Shown here piece after piece: positions 34,658 through 46,281 of a DNA stretch of 64,000 bases (within the stretch, counting starts at the first letter, position 1; each line of letters opens with the position of its first letter). Position numbers and translations under genes: made by a program. The stretch comes from Caulobacter sp. BK020 (GTDB lineage: Bacteria > Pseudomonadota > Alphaproteobacteria > Caulobacterales > Caulobacteraceae): NCBI RefSeq assembly GCF_004342605.1, contig NZ_SLZL01000010.1:168019-232018 (forward strand), given 5' to 3'. The notes below the pieces were generated by a model. That model saw only the letters and a list, made by a program, of their open reading frames with translations. It was not told where the DNA came from and did not search any database.

Positions 34658-34834
34658 GGTCCCCTCTCCTTCGCGCGTGCAGATGGGCGCGATCGTGTCG
34701 CGGTACAGCGAAGCTTGGAGAATACACCATAAGGTTGCCGAGTCGATTCACGATTACTCAAGGGCGTAGATGTTCTCGAAGCGGGGCCGCCGCGCTGTGA
34801 CATTCCGTCGCCCAATGCGGCCAAAACCTTGCGA

Positions 34835-34850
34835 TTAACTGTGCTTTTAC
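34835..34850 (+). promoter_or_regulatory. Candidate CtrA-binding site ahead of the chemoreceptor gene
   Basis: TTAA-N7-TTTAC lies 77 bases before the chemoreceptor start. The CtrA consensus in caulobacters is TTAA-N7-TTAAC, so this has one mismatch. In Caulobacter the first chemoreceptor is cell-cycle controlled. The match is short and could be chance. Confidence 0.35.
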
Positions 34851-34926
34851 GGCGCTGGCCGCCTTCTGGACGCCAAGACCGGAGCCCGTCCCACCTTTTT
34901 GGGGGCGAACGGACATGGGGCCAGAG

Positions 34927-36909
34927 ATGAAGTTCGACGATCTGAAGATCTCCACCAAGGTGGCCCTGCCGGCCGTCATCCTGACCGTGGTCGCCCTGGC
35001 GATCACCGGGGTCGGCGCCTGGCAGGCGAGGGTGGCGGAAGCCGCCACCAAGGTGATCGTCGAACAGCGCGCGCCGTCGGAACTGGAGGGCGCGCGGTTC
35101 AATCGTCGCGTCGCGCTCATCGGCTACGCCGCCTATCGCACCATCGCCTATGACGCCGCCTCGCCCGAGGCCAAGCAGGCCAGCGCCGACATCGACACCG
35201 CCTACAAGGAGGGCAAGATCGCCCTCGACAGGATCAAGCGCACCGACCCGGCCGACGCCAAGCTGCTCAACGATTTCGGCGTCCGCATGGACCGCATCTA
35301 TTCCAGCGCCCGCCAGGGCGCGGACCTGGGCCTGCAGAACGCCAACGACGCGGCCAAGATGGTCATGGGCGTGATCGACCCCGACATCGCCAGCCTCGGC
35401 AAGGACATCGCCGCCTACACCAACGGCCACTCCGACGAGACCAAGGCCATGGTGGCCGAGGCCGCCAAGCACGCGCAGACCGGCACGCTGATGACCATCG
35501 CCTTTGGCCTGATCGCCTCGGCCGCCGCCCTGGTCTTCGCCCTGTGGATCGGCCGCTCGAAGATCGCCGCCCCGCTGACCGGCGTGGCCCGCACCATGGA
35601 CGTCCTGGCCCAGGGCTCGGTGGACGTCGAGGTGGTCGGCGCCCAGCGCAAGGACGAGGTCGGGGCCATGGCCCGCTCGGTCCAGGTGTTCAAGGACAAC
35701 GCCCTGGCCCTGCGCACCGCCGAGGCCGCCCAGCAGCGCGCCGCCGCCGAGACCGAGGCCGAGCGCCGCCGCAATCAGGAGGCCGCCGAGGCCGCCGCCC
35801 GCGAGCAGGCCTTCGTCATGGAGCACATCGCCACGGGCCTGAACCGCCTGGCCGACGGCGACCTGACCTATCGCGTCGACGCCGACTTCCCGCAGACCTA
35901 CCAGCGTCTGCGCAGCGACTTCAACGGCGCCATCGCCCAGATGGAAGAGGCGATGCGCACCATCGTCCACGCCGCCAACAGCATCGGTTCGGGCTCGGAC
36001 GAGATCGCCTCGGCCGCCGACGACCTGTCGCGCCGCAGCGAGCAGCAGGCCGCCAGCCTGGAGGAAACCGCCGCCGCCCTGGACCAGATCACCGCCACGG
36101 TGAAGCGCTCGTCGGCCGGCGCCGTCGAAGCCTCGCGCGTCGTCACCTCCACCCGTTCGGACGCCGAGCGTTCGGCCGTCGTGGTGCGCAGCGCCGTCGA
36201 CGCCATGAACCAGATCGAGAAGTCGTCGCAGTCGATCAGCCAGATCATCGGCGTCATCGACGAAATCGCCTTCCAGACCAACCTGCTGGCCCTGAACGCT
36301 GGGGTCGAGGCCGCCCGGGCCGGTGACGCCGGCCGCGGCTTCGCCGTCGTCGCCCAGGAAGTCCGAGCCCTGGCCCAGCGCTCGGCCGACGCCGCCAAGG
36401 AAATCAAGACCCTGATCTCGACCTCCTCGCAGCAGGTCAGCCAGGGCGTGTCGATGGTCGGCCAGACCGGCGAGGCCCTGCAGGCCATCGTCGGCAAGGT
36501 CAGCGAGATCGACGGCCTGGTCAGCGAGATCGCCGCTTCGGGCTCGGAACAGGCCACCGGCCTCAACCAGGTCAACGCCGCCGTCAACCAGATGGACCAG
36601 ACGGTGCAGCAGAACGCCGCCATGGTCGAGCAGTCGACCGCCGCCAGCCACGCCCTGAAAGGCGAGGCCAACGGCCTGATGGAGATGATCGGGCGCTTCC
36701 AGGTGTCGGGCGCCCAGGCCGCCGTGGGCTCCCCCGCCCGCCGCAGCGCCCCGGCCACCCAGGTGACCCGTCCGCCCCCCCGCGCGCCGGTCGCCCCGGC
36801 CACCGCCGCCAGCCGCCCCGGCGCCAACCCGGTCGCCGCGGCCCAGGCCAAGCTGGCCGCCTTCGCCGGCTCGGCCCAGCCCAGCAGCGACGACTGGGAA
36901 GAATTCTAG
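34927..36909 (+). CDS. Methyl-accepting chemotaxis protein
   Basis: A 660-residue chemoreceptor. Helix 1 (about 11-30) and helix 2 (about 186-206) bracket a helical periplasmic ligand domain of about 155 residues. HAMP follows (about 205-260), then a long coiled coil, a second HAMP-like stretch and the conserved hairpin tip around [21 protein letters not shown]. The extreme C-terminus ends in DWEEF, matching the CheR/CheB docking pentapeptide (NWETF type), so it can be an adaptation-competent receptor. I use ATG 34927 with GGGG upstream; an ATG four codons earlier is possible. Two terminators follow. Confidence 0.95.
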   Translation: MKFDDLKISTKVALPAVILTVVALAITGVGAWQARVAEAATKVIVEQRAPSELEGARFNRRVALIGYAAYRTIAYDAASPEAKQASADIDTAYKEGKIALDRIKRTDPADAKLLNDFGVRMDRIYSSARQGADLGLQNANDAAKMVMGVIDPDIASLGKDIAAYTNGHSDETKAMVAEAAKHAQTGTLMTIAFGLIASAAALVFALWIGRSKIAAPLTGVARTMDVLAQGSVDVEVVGAQRKDEVGAMARSVQVFKDNALALRTAEAAQQRAAAETEAERRRNQEAAEAAAREQAFVMEHIATGLNRLADGDLTYRVDADFPQTYQRLRSDFNGAIAQMEEAMRTIVHAANSIGSGSDEIASAADDLSRRSEQQAASLEETAAALDQITATVKRSSAGAVEASRVVTSTRSDAERSAVVVRSAVDAMNQIEKSSQSISQIIGVIDEIAFQTNLLALNAGVEAARAGDAGRGFAVVAQEVRALAQRSADAAKEIKTLISTSSQQVSQGVSMVGQTGEALQAIVGKVSEIDGLVSEIAASGSEQATGLNQVNAAVNQMDQTVQQNAAMVEQSTAASHALKGEANGLMEMIGRFQVSGAQAAVGSPARRSAPATQVTRPPPRAPVAPATAASRPGANPVAAAQAKLAAFAGSAQPSSDDWEEF

Positions 36910-36925
36910 AGTTCAGTAAGCGTAC

Positions 36926-36951
36926 CGCCCTCGCGTGACGGAGGGCGTTTT
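36926..36951 (+). terminator. Terminator 1 after the chemoreceptor gene
   Basis: The stem CGCCCTC (36926-36932) / GAGGGCG (36941-36947) is followed by TTTT. Confidence 0.7.
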
Positions 36952-36974
36952 CCCCTCAAGGACGAAGCGTTAGA

Positions 36975-37003
36975 CCCCGCCGGATTGCCCCCGGCGGGGT
37001 TTT
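36975..37003 (+). terminator. Terminator 2 after the chemoreceptor gene
   Basis: The stem CCCCGCCGG (36975-36983) / CCGGCGGGG (36991-36999) is followed by TTTT, 24 bases past terminator 1. It lies just outside the stop of the convergent small gene and can act as a two-sided barrier. Confidence 0.7.
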
Positions 37004-37011
37004 CCATGTCC

Positions 37012-37317
37012 CTACCGCCCGGCTGGCCGATCCACGTTGAACCGGACCGTCGACGACACCGGGCAGCCGTCGATGCTGCGCAGCACGGTCAGGGTGTGGT
37101 TGGCCGGCGACAGGTCGCCGAGTTTCTTCACGGCGGCGCGGGTGGTCGGCGCGACGTTCATCGCATAGTCCAGGCCGGAGGTCTGGCAGGCCCTGTTCGT
37201 CGCGACGGCCTCAACGGCCTCAGGCCCTGAGCCGTAGAAAGTCGGCCGTCCAGCGGCGAGGCTCTCGGACGGCGTGGCCTGGACGGCGGCGACCAGCAGC
37301 AAGGCGGATAAAAGCAT
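37012..37317 (-). CDS. Small exported hypothetical protein (101 aa)
   Basis: A 101-residue protein with a signal peptide-like start (MLLSALLLVAAVQATPSESLA). The mature part has two Cys (NRACQTS and IDGCPVS) that may form one disulphide. I recognise no family. I use the ATG at 37317; an upstream in-frame start at 37347 is less likely. It is convergent with the chemoreceptor gene and downstream of lpd on the same strand, so it may be read through from the suc-lpd operon. Function is unknown. Confidence 0.6.
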   Translation of the reverse strand: MLLSALLLVAAVQATPSESLAAGRPTFYGSGPEAVEAVATNRACQTSGLDYAMNVAPTTRAAVKKLGDLSPANHTLTVLRSIDGCPVSSTVRFNVDRPAGR

Positions 37318-37394
37318 GGCGGGGCTCCGTTGCCGAAACCCCGCCACTCTACGTCCAGTCGAACGCGAACGCTCGTTAATTCAAGACGGGCCCG

Positions 37395-38810
<1,416 letters not shown>

Positions 38811-38815
38811 GAGTC

Positions 38816-39244
38816 CTAATCCTCGGTTTGATGGCTGGCTGGTCTTGTCCAATCGACCACCCGCAAATTCTCGACGCGCGTATATTCGCGCAAATTGGCG
38901 CTGACCATGGTCCAACCCCGATTGAGCGCTTGGCCCGCGATCAGCAAATCATAGGCGCCGATCGAGCGTCCCGCCCTGCGCAGGTCCTGGCGAATTCGCG
39001 CGGCGGCCAGGCTGTCCTCGTGCGTCAGGTCCACAGGTCGTAAATCGGCCAGCAACGCCTGCGCCCGATCAAGATGGTGCTGTGGGCGCGGGCTGATCAG
39101 GCATCCATAGAGCAGTTCATGGCTCGCCACGGGGTTCACGACGATTTCGAAGCCGTCCTCGACCGCTTGATCGAAACGCTCTCGCACCCCAGCCCGACCA
39201 TTACAGATGTCGATCATGACATTGGTGTCGAGGCTAAGGATCAC
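38816..39244 (-). CDS. PIN-domain toxin, VapC-like
   Basis: A 142-residue PIN-domain ribonuclease. The metal-site acids are visible: D6 ([10 protein letters not shown]), E43 (SHELLYG) and D99 (GAYDLLIAG), with SANLREY in the last position. It starts with GTG 39244, overlapping the antitoxin stop by 4 bases (GTGA), the classic TA coupling. VapC proteins cleave RNA, often initiator tRNA. It ends 5 bases before lpdA, so the pair is embedded in the suc-lpd operon between E2 and E3. Confidence 0.9.
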   Translation of the reverse strand: MILSLDTNVMIDICNGRAGVRERFDQAVEDGFEIVVNPVASHELLYGCLISPRPQHHLDRAQALLADLRPVDLTHEDSLAAARIRQDLRRAGRSIGAYDLLIAGQALNRGWTMVSANLREYTRVENLRVVDWTRPASHQTED

Positions 39245-39432
39245 GCGCCGAAATCCAGTTCCCGAATGATCGGCTGCTCCGGATAGGCCAAGGGCTCGGA
39301 GACTTCGATGGCGTCGATCCTGGCCCAAAGCTCCGCGCCGCCCTGGCGTTTGACCGCCGCTTCGGCGTCGGCGGCCGTCGGTCCTTTGAAACCCCGCCCC
39401 TCTTCCTCGAATCCCGGCAAGATCGCCTCCAT
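39241..39432 (-). CDS. Antitoxin of the PIN-domain TA pair
   Basis: A 63-residue acidic protein directly upstream of the PIN toxin, overlapping it by 4 bases. No AbrB or RHH DNA-binding motif is obvious to me; the assignment rests on size, coupling and position. The start ATG 39432 is preceded at 3 bases by a perfect 6-3-6 palindrome that could be the operator, and no ribosome site separates them. Confidence 0.78.
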   Translation of the reverse strand: MEAILPGFEEEGRGFKGPTAADAEAAVKRQGGAELWARIDAIEVSEPLAYPEQPIIRELDFGA

Positions 39433-39434
39433 AG

Positions 39435-39449
39435 CTCTATGAGATAGAG
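39435..39449 (-). promoter_or_regulatory. Palindromic operator candidate of the TA pair
   Basis: CTCTAT-GAG-ATAGAG (6-bp perfect arms, 3-base centre) lies 3 bases before the antitoxin ATG, in the 46-base sucB-antitoxin gap. TA complexes commonly bind such sites to repress themselves. Here that would also affect read-through to lpdA. Confidence 0.55.
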
Positions 39450-39478
39450 ATGCGCCCGCCGGGACCCTGCTTCAATCC

Positions 39479-40702
39479 CTACAGCTCCAGCAGCAGGCGC
39501 TGTGGGTCTTCCAGGGCTTCCTTGACCTTGACCAGGAAGGTCACCGCGCCCTGGCCGTCGACCACGCGGTGGTCGTAGCTCAGCGCCAGGTACATCATCG
39601 GGCGGATCTCGATCTTGCCGCCGACCACCATGGCCCGCTCCTTGATCGCGTGCATGCCCAGGATGCCCGACTGCGGCGCGTTGAGGATCGGGGTCGACAT
39701 CAGCGAGCCGTAGATGCCGCCGTTGGTGATGGTGAAGGTGCCGCCCTGCATGTCCTCGATGGCCAGCTGACCGTCGCGGGCCTTCTTGCCAAGGCCGCCG
39801 ATGGCCTTTTCGATCTCGGCCAGGCTCAGCACGTCGGCGTCGCGGACCACCGGGACGACCAGGCCCTTGTCGGTGCCGACGGCCACGCCGATGTCGTAGT
39901 GGTTCTTGTAGACGATGTCCTGGCCGTCGATCTCGGCGTTGACGTCCGGCACGGCCTTCAGGGCGGCCACGACAGCCTTGGTGAAGAACGACATGAAGCC
40001 CAGCTTCACGCCGTGCTTCTTCTCGAACACGTCCTTGTACGCATTGCGCAGAGCCATCACCGCCGTCATGTCGACCTCGTTGAAGGTCGTCAGCATGGCG
40101 GCGTTGTTCTGGGCTTCCTTCAGGCGGCGGGCGATCGTCTGGCGCAGGCGCGTCATCTTCACGCGCTCTTCGCGCTCGTGGATCGGACGCGGCGCGGCCG
40201 GGGCGGCGGCCGGAGCCGGAGCGTTGGCGCGGGCTTCCAGGGCGGCCAGGGCGTCGCCCTTGGTCACCCGGCCGTCCTTGCCGGTGCCGGCCACCTTTGA
40301 CAGGTCCAGGTTGTTCTCGGCGGCGATGCGGGCCGGGGCCGGGCTGACCGGAGCGGCGGCGGCCGGGGCAGCTGCGGCGGGCGCGGGAGCAGGGGCCGGG
40401 GCGGGGGCCGGCGCGGCCTTGGCGGGCTCGGCGGCCTTCGGGGCGGCCGGAGCGGCAGTCGCAGCGCCGCCTTCGGTCACCACGCCCAGCACCGCGCCCG
40501 GGGTCACGGTCGCGCCTTCCTCGGCGCTGATCGAGGCCAGGACGCCGTCGGCCGGGGCCACGACCTCGAGGCTGACCTTGTCGGTCTCCAGCTCGACAAG
40601 CAGTTCGTCCTTCTTCACCGCCTCCCCGGCCTTTTTGGTCCAGCGGGCCACCGTCGCTTCGGTGACGGATTCGCCGAGGGCGGGGGTCATGATGTCGGCC
40701 AT
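39479..40702 (-). CDS. sucB: 2-Oxoglutarate dehydrogenase E2 (dihydrolipoyl succinyltransferase)
   Basis: A 407-residue E2 subunit. One lipoyl domain with lipoyl Lys K42 ([11 protein letters not shown]) is followed by an Ala/Pro-rich linker (about 80-118), a peripheral-subunit-binding domain (about 122-155) and the catalytic domain with H378 and D382 ([12 protein letters not shown]). A single lipoyl domain is typical of the succinyltransferase. It lies 61 bases after sucA on the same strand, and is followed by the TA pair. Confidence 0.97.
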   Translation of the reverse strand: MADIMTPALGESVTEATVARWTKKAGEAVKKDELLVELETDKVSLEVVAPADGVLASISAEEGATVTPGAVLGVVTEGGAATAAPAAPKAAEPAKAAPAPAPAPAPAPAAAAPAAAAPVSPAPARIAAENNLDLSKVAGTGKDGRVTKGDALAALEARANAPAPAAAPAAPRPIHEREERVKMTRLRQTIARRLKEAQNNAAMLTTFNEVDMTAVMALRNAYKDVFEKKHGVKLGFMSFFTKAVVAALKAVPDVNAEIDGQDIVYKNHYDIGVAVGTDKGLVVPVVRDADVLSLAEIEKAIGGLGKKARDGQLAIEDMQGGTFTITNGGIYGSLMSTPILNAPQSGILGMHAIKERAMVVGGKIEIRPMMYLALSYDHRVVDGQGAVTFLVKVKEALEDPQRLLLEL

Positions 40703-40763
40703 GTGGGGTTCCGATGTCTCTTGTTTGGTCCGGGCGGTTCGGTTCAGGGTCTGAGCGGAGCGA

Positions 40764-43727
40764 TCAGGCGAAGGCTTCGTTCAGGAAGGTCTCGAGTTCT
40801 TTCAGGTGGCGGCTCATCATGCCCGCGGCCGTGGAGGCCGAGGCCGGACGGCCGACATAACGGGCGCGCTTGGCCTTGACGTCCAGCTTGGCCAGGCTGA
40901 GCTCCAGCCACGGATCGACGAAGGTCCAGCCGCCCATGTTCTTGGGCTCTTCCTGGCACCAGACCAGCTCGGCGTTCTTGAACCGTCCGAGCACGGCCAG
41001 CACCGACTTCAGCGGCCACGGATAGAACTGCTCCAGGCGCACGATGTAGACGTCGTCGCGGCCGGCTTTCGCCCGAGCGTCGATCAGGTCGAAATAGACC
41101 TTGCCCGAGCAGGCGATGACGCGGGTGATCTTGTCGTCGCTCTTCAGGGTGACGCCGCCGACGTCGCAGCCGGCCTCGGCCCCGTCGACCATCACGCGGT
41201 GGAAGCTGGAGCCCTCGGCCATGTCCGACAGGTTCGACACCGCCTTCTTGTGGCGCAGCAGGCTCTTGGGCGTCATGACGATCAAGGGCTTGCGGAACTC
41301 GCGGTGCATCTGGCGACGCAGGGCGTGGAAGTAGTTGGCCGGGGTGGTGCAGTTGACCACCTGCATGTTGTCTTCCGCGCACGATTGCAGGAAGCGCTCC
41401 AGGCGGGCCGAGCTGTGCTCGGGCCCCTGGCCTTCGTAGCCGTGCGGCAGCAGCATGGTCAGGCCGCTCATCCGCAGCCACTTGCGCTCGCCCGAGCTGA
41501 TGAACTGGTCGATCACCACCTGGGCGCCGTTCACGAAGTCGCCGAACTGGCCTTCCCACAGGGTCATGGTGTTGGGGTCGGCCAACGAGAAGCCGTATTC
41601 GAAGCCCAGCACCGCCTCTTCGGACAGGGCCGAATCGATGACTTCGTAGTGGGCCTGGCCGGGACGCAGGTTGTTCAGCGGCGTGTAGTGCTCTTCGGTC
41701 GTCTGGTCGATGATGTCGGAATGGCGCTGGGTGAAGGTGCCGCGCACGCTGTCCTGGCCGGACAGACGGACGGGGAAGCCTTCGTCGAGCAGGGTGGCGA
41801 AGGCCAGGTGCTCGGCGGTGCCCCAGTCGATGTTCTCGCCCTTCTCGATCACCTCGCGGCGGTTCTCGATGACCCGCTTGACGGTCTTGTGGACGTTGAT
41901 GCGGTCGGGGATCGTGGTGATCTGACGGCCCAGCTCCAGGAGCTTGGTCCGGGCCACGTCGGTCTTGCCCTTGCGCTCTTCGTCGCCGGGCAGGGCCAGG
42001 CCCTTCCACTTGCCGTCCAGCCAGTCGGCCTTGTTGGCCTTGTAGCTCTTGCCGGCCTCGAACTCCCGGTCGAGGAAGGTCTCGAACTCGCCAACCCAGG
42101 CGTCGGCGTCGGCCTGGGTGATCACGCCCTCGCCGACCAGGCGCTGGCTGTAGAGTTCGCGGGTCGAGATGTGGTCCTTGATCTTGGCGTACATCAAGGG
42201 CGAGGTCATCGTCGGGTCGTCACCTTCGTTGTGACCGAACCGGCGATAGCAGAACATGTCGATGACCACGTCCTTGCCGAACATCTGGCGATATTCGGTG
42301 GCGACCTTGGCCGCGAAGACCACGGCTTCGGGATCGTCGCCGTTGACGTGGAAGATCGGGGCCTCGACCATCAGCGCCACGTCCGACGGATAGGGCGAGC
42401 TGCGCGAATAGCGCGGGCTGGTCGTGAAGCCGATCTGGTTGTTGACGATGAAGTGGATGGTGCCGCCCGTGCGGTAGCCCTTCAGCCCCGACAGGGTGAA
42501 GCACTCGGCCACCACGCCCTGGCCCGCGAAGGCCGCGTCGCCGTGCAGAAGCAGCGGCAGCACGTGGCCGCGGCCGGCGTCCGGCTGCTCGCGCAGGGTG
42601 AAGGCCTGCTTGGCGCGGGCCTTGCCGATCACCACCGGATTGACGATCTCCAGGTGCGAGGGGTTGGCGGTCAGCGACAGGTGGACCTTGTTGTCGTCGA
42701 ACTCGCGGTCCGACGAGGCGCCCATGTGGTACTTCACGTCGCCCGAGCCCTCGATGTCGGAGGGCACCGACGAGCCGCCCTGGAACTCGTGGAAGATCAC
42801 GTGATAGGGCTTGCCCATCACGGCGGCCAGGGTGTTGAGGCGGCCGCGGTGCGGCATGCCGATGACGATTTCCTTCACGCCCAGGGCGCCGCCGCGCTTG
42901 ATGATCTGCTCCAGCGCGGGGACCGTGGCCTCGCCGCCGTCCAGGCCGAACCGCTTGGTGCCGGGGAAGCGCTTGTGCAGGAAGCGCTCGAAGCCCTCGG
43001 CCTCGATCAGCTTCTTGAGGATGGCGACCTTGCCCTCCTTGGAGAACACGATTTCCTTATCGCGGCCCTCGATGCGCTCCTGCAGCCAGGCCTTCTCGGT
43101 CGGGTCCGAGATGTGCATGTACTGCACGCCGACATTGTCGCAGTAGGTGCGGCGCAGGATCGACAGGATCTCGCGGATCGTCGAGGTTTCCAGGCCCAGC
43201 ACGAAGTCCAGGAAGATCGGGCGGTCGTAGTCGGCTTCCGAGAAGCCGTAGGTGGCCGGATCCAGTTCGGGGGCGGCGGGCTTGGGCTCCAGGCCCAGCG
43301 GGTCGAGATTGGCGGCCAGGTGACCGCGCATCCGGTAGGCGCGGATCATCATGATGGCGCGCAGGCTGTCCAGCGTGGCGGCGCGGACGGCCTCGGCGGA
43401 GGAGCCGGGCGCCTTGGCCTCGACGGCCTTGCTGATCTTGGCTTCGACGGCGGGCGCCACGGTCGGCCACTGGCCGTCGATGGCCGACAGCCATTCGGGG
43501 CGGACGGCCGGCGCCTGGCGCGGCGTCCAGGCCGGATCCTTGGCGGCCGCCTTGACCTGGTCGGCCTGATCCGAGAGCGTGGCGAAGAAGGCGGCCCAGG
43601 AAGGCTCGACCGATCCGGGATTCTCCGCCCACCGGGCGTAGAGATCTTCCACGAAGGCCGCATTGGCCCCGTAGAGGAACGAGGTCTCGGTCAAGACCTG
43701 ATTGATGATGCCTGCGTCGTCCGCCAT
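40764..43727 (-). CDS. sucA: 2-Oxoglutarate dehydrogenase E1
   Basis: A 987-residue thiamine-diphosphate enzyme that decarboxylates 2-oxoglutarate. The TPP-binding stretch runs from GDAAFAGQG to FIVNNQIGF (about residues 390-430), and the length is typical for OdhA/SucA. The start ATG 43727 has AAGG upstream; extension to an earlier start is not supported. It is the third gene of sucCDAB and lies 170 bases downstream of sucD across an inverted-repeat region that may attenuate transcription. Confidence 0.97.
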   Translation of the reverse strand: MADDAGIINQVLTETSFLYGANAAFVEDLYARWAENPGSVEPSWAAFFATLSDQADQVKAAAKDPAWTPRQAPAVRPEWLSAIDGQWPTVAPAVEAKISKAVEAKAPGSSAEAVRAATLDSLRAIMMIRAYRMRGHLAANLDPLGLEPKPAAPELDPATYGFSEADYDRPIFLDFVLGLETSTIREILSILRRTYCDNVGVQYMHISDPTEKAWLQERIEGRDKEIVFSKEGKVAILKKLIEAEGFERFLHKRFPGTKRFGLDGGEATVPALEQIIKRGGALGVKEIVIGMPHRGRLNTLAAVMGKPYHVIFHEFQGGSSVPSDIEGSGDVKYHMGASSDREFDDNKVHLSLTANPSHLEIVNPVVIGKARAKQAFTLREQPDAGRGHVLPLLLHGDAAFAGQGVVAECFTLSGLKGYRTGGTIHFIVNNQIGFTTSPRYSRSSPYPSDVALMVEAPIFHVNGDDPEAVVFAAKVATEYRQMFGKDVVIDMFCYRRFGHNEGDDPTMTSPLMYAKIKDHISTRELYSQRLVGEGVITQADADAWVGEFETFLDREFEAGKSYKANKADWLDGKWKGLALPGDEERKGKTDVARTKLLELGRQITTIPDRINVHKTVKRVIENRREVIEKGENIDWGTAEHLAFATLLDEGFPVRLSGQDSVRGTFTQRHSDIIDQTTEEHYTPLNNLRPGQAHYEVIDSALSEEAVLGFEYGFSLADPNTMTLWEGQFGDFVNGAQVVIDQFISSGERKWLRMSGLTMLLPHGYEGQGPEHSSARLERFLQSCAEDNMQVVNCTTPANYFHALRRQMHREFRKPLIVMTPKSLLRHKKAVSNLSDMAEGSSFHRVMVDGAEAGCDVGGVTLKSDDKITRVIACSGKVYFDLIDARAKAGRDDVYIVRLEQFYPWPLKSVLAVLGRFKNAELVWCQEEPKNMGGWTFVDPWLELSLAKLDVKAKRARYVGRPASASTAAGMMSRHLKELETFLNEAFA

Positions 43728-43814
43728 CGTCTTCGCCTTAGATCCTTTTACGCCACCGCTTACCTGCGTCGCGTAAATATAGTCTCTCAATCACCGGACG
43801 CCCGTAGAACGAAC

Positions 43815-43880
43815 GGGGCCCAGGTGATTTTTTCGGATCGTCGACTGGCGGTCGCAAAAAACCTGGGCCCCGCGCGGGGC
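43815..43880 (-). terminator. Inverted repeat / attenuator candidate between sucD and sucA
   Basis: GGGGCCCAGGT (43815-43825) and ACCTGGGCCCC (43861-43871) are perfect inverted arms, with T and A runs just inside. A nested stem CCCC-GCGC-GGGG lies at 43868-43879. On the minus strand, after sucD, this gives a GC stem followed at 5 bases by TTTTTT. It could terminate part of the sucCD transcripts ahead of sucA. Confidence 0.6.
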
Positions 43881-43897
43881 GGGGTTTCGGTGTCTAG

Positions 43898-44782
43898 TTA
43901 GCCCTTGAGCACCTCGAGCAGGGTCTCGCCCAGCTTGGCCGGCGACGGCGAGACGCGGATGCCCGCCTCTTCCATCGCCGCGATCTTGTCTTCCGCGCCG
44001 CCCTTGCCGCCCGAGATGATCGCGCCGGCGTGGCCCATGTGGCGGCCCGGAGGGGCCGTGCGGCCGGCGATGAAGCCGACCATGGGCTTCTTGCGGCCGC
44101 GCTTGGCTTCGTCCTTCAGGAACTGGGCCGCTTCTTCCTCGGCCGAGCCGCCGATCTCGCCAATCATGACGATCGACTTGGTGGCTTCGTCGGCCAGGAA
44201 CAGCTCCAGCACGTCGATGAACTCGGTGCCCTTGACCGGGTCGCCGCCGATGCCGACGGCCGTGGTCTGGCCCAGGCCGGCGTTGGTGGTCTGGAACACG
44301 GCTTCATAGGTCAGGGTGCCCGAGCGCGAGACCACGCCCACCGAACCTTCCGAGAAGATCGAGCCCGGCATGATGCCGATCTTGCACTGCTTGGGCGTCA
44401 GGACGCCGGGGCAGTTCGGGCCGATCAGGCGCGACTTCGACCCTTGCAGGGCCTTCTTGACCTTGACCATGTCCAGCACCGGGATGCCCTCGGTGATGCA
44501 GACGATCAGCGGGATTTCCGCGTCGATGGCTTCCAGGATCGAGTCGGCCGCGAAGGGCGGCGGGACATAGATCACCGAGGCGTCGGCGCCGGTGGCTTCC
44601 TTGGCTTCGCCGACCGTGTCGAACACCGGCAGGCCGATATGGGTCTGGCCGCCTTTGCCGGGGGTGACGCCGCCGACCATCTTGGTGCCGTAGGCGATCG
44701 CCTGTTCCGAGTGGAACGTGCCCTGGGCGCCGGTGAAGCCCTGGGTGATGACCTTGGTTTCAGAACCGATGAGGATGGACAT
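43898..44782 (-). CDS. sucD: Succinyl-CoA synthetase alpha subunit
   Basis: A 294-residue subunit that carries the phosphorylated His: GHAGAI near the C-terminus gives H251. CoA-binding motif with [17 protein letters not shown] at the N-terminus. It converts succinyl-CoA to succinate with substrate-level phosphorylation, together with SucC, whose stop codon is 5 bases upstream. Standard length. Followed by the attenuator-like region before sucA. Confidence 0.97.
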   Translation of the reverse strand: MSILIGSETKVITQGFTGAQGTFHSEQAIAYGTKMVGGVTPGKGGQTHIGLPVFDTVGEAKEATGADASVIYVPPPFAADSILEAIDAEIPLIVCITEGIPVLDMVKVKKALQGSKSRLIGPNCPGVLTPKQCKIGIMPGSIFSEGSVGVVSRSGTLTYEAVFQTTNAGLGQTTAVGIGGDPVKGTEFIDVLELFLADEATKSIVMIGEIGGSAEEEAAQFLKDEAKRGRKKPMVGFIAGRTAPPGRHMGHAGAIISGGKGGAEDKIAAMEEAGIRVSPSPAKLGETLLEVLKG

Positions 44783-44787
44783 GAGAG

Positions 44788-45987
<1,200 letters not shown>

Positions 45988-46029
45988 GAGGGACCGGTCT
46001 CGACGACGGCTTCTGAAAATTGTGGCCGG

Positions 46030-46058
46030 GTTATAGGAGCGTGATTTCGCAGGCGCAA
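46030..46058 (-). promoter_or_regulatory. Promoter of the sucCDAB-TA-lpd operon
   Basis: On the minus strand, TTGCGC (plus 46053-46058), 17 bases, TATAAC (plus 46030-46035). Start of transcription should be near 46023, giving a leader of ~36 bases before sucC. The rest of the 294-base gap (to 46281) shows no gene or repeat. Confidence 0.7.
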
Positions 46059-46281
46059 CCGCGCTGGGCCCGATTGTTCAGCTCAGGCGAAAAAGTGGGG
46101 TGGACTCCAGCGAGCCCGAAACCCATTGGACTTTTTCACCGAACGCGGGGCTGGGACAGGGTCAGGCTGACCCCCGATCGACGGAAAAAAGGTACCGCTA
46201 CCATCGTTGAAAGCGAATGACAGCCTTGTCACGCGGGCGCCGCGCAGACCGCCTGCCCATCCGTTGCTCACCCCCTGCCCA

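Noticed and set aside
34927..34930. Choosing the earlier ATG (34915) for the chemoreceptor
   Set aside because: The ATG at 34927 leads straight into the conserved [13 protein letters not shown] start and has GGGG at suitable spacing.
40320..40450. Low-complexity ggccgg-type repeat
   Set aside because: It encodes the Ala/Pro linker between the lipoyl and subunit-binding domains of SucB.
40806..43901. A >1000-codon open frame on the plus strand opposite sucA
   Set aside because: It is the mirror of a highly conserved gene in GC-rich DNA, where antisense frames lack stops. It has no family motif or ribosome site.
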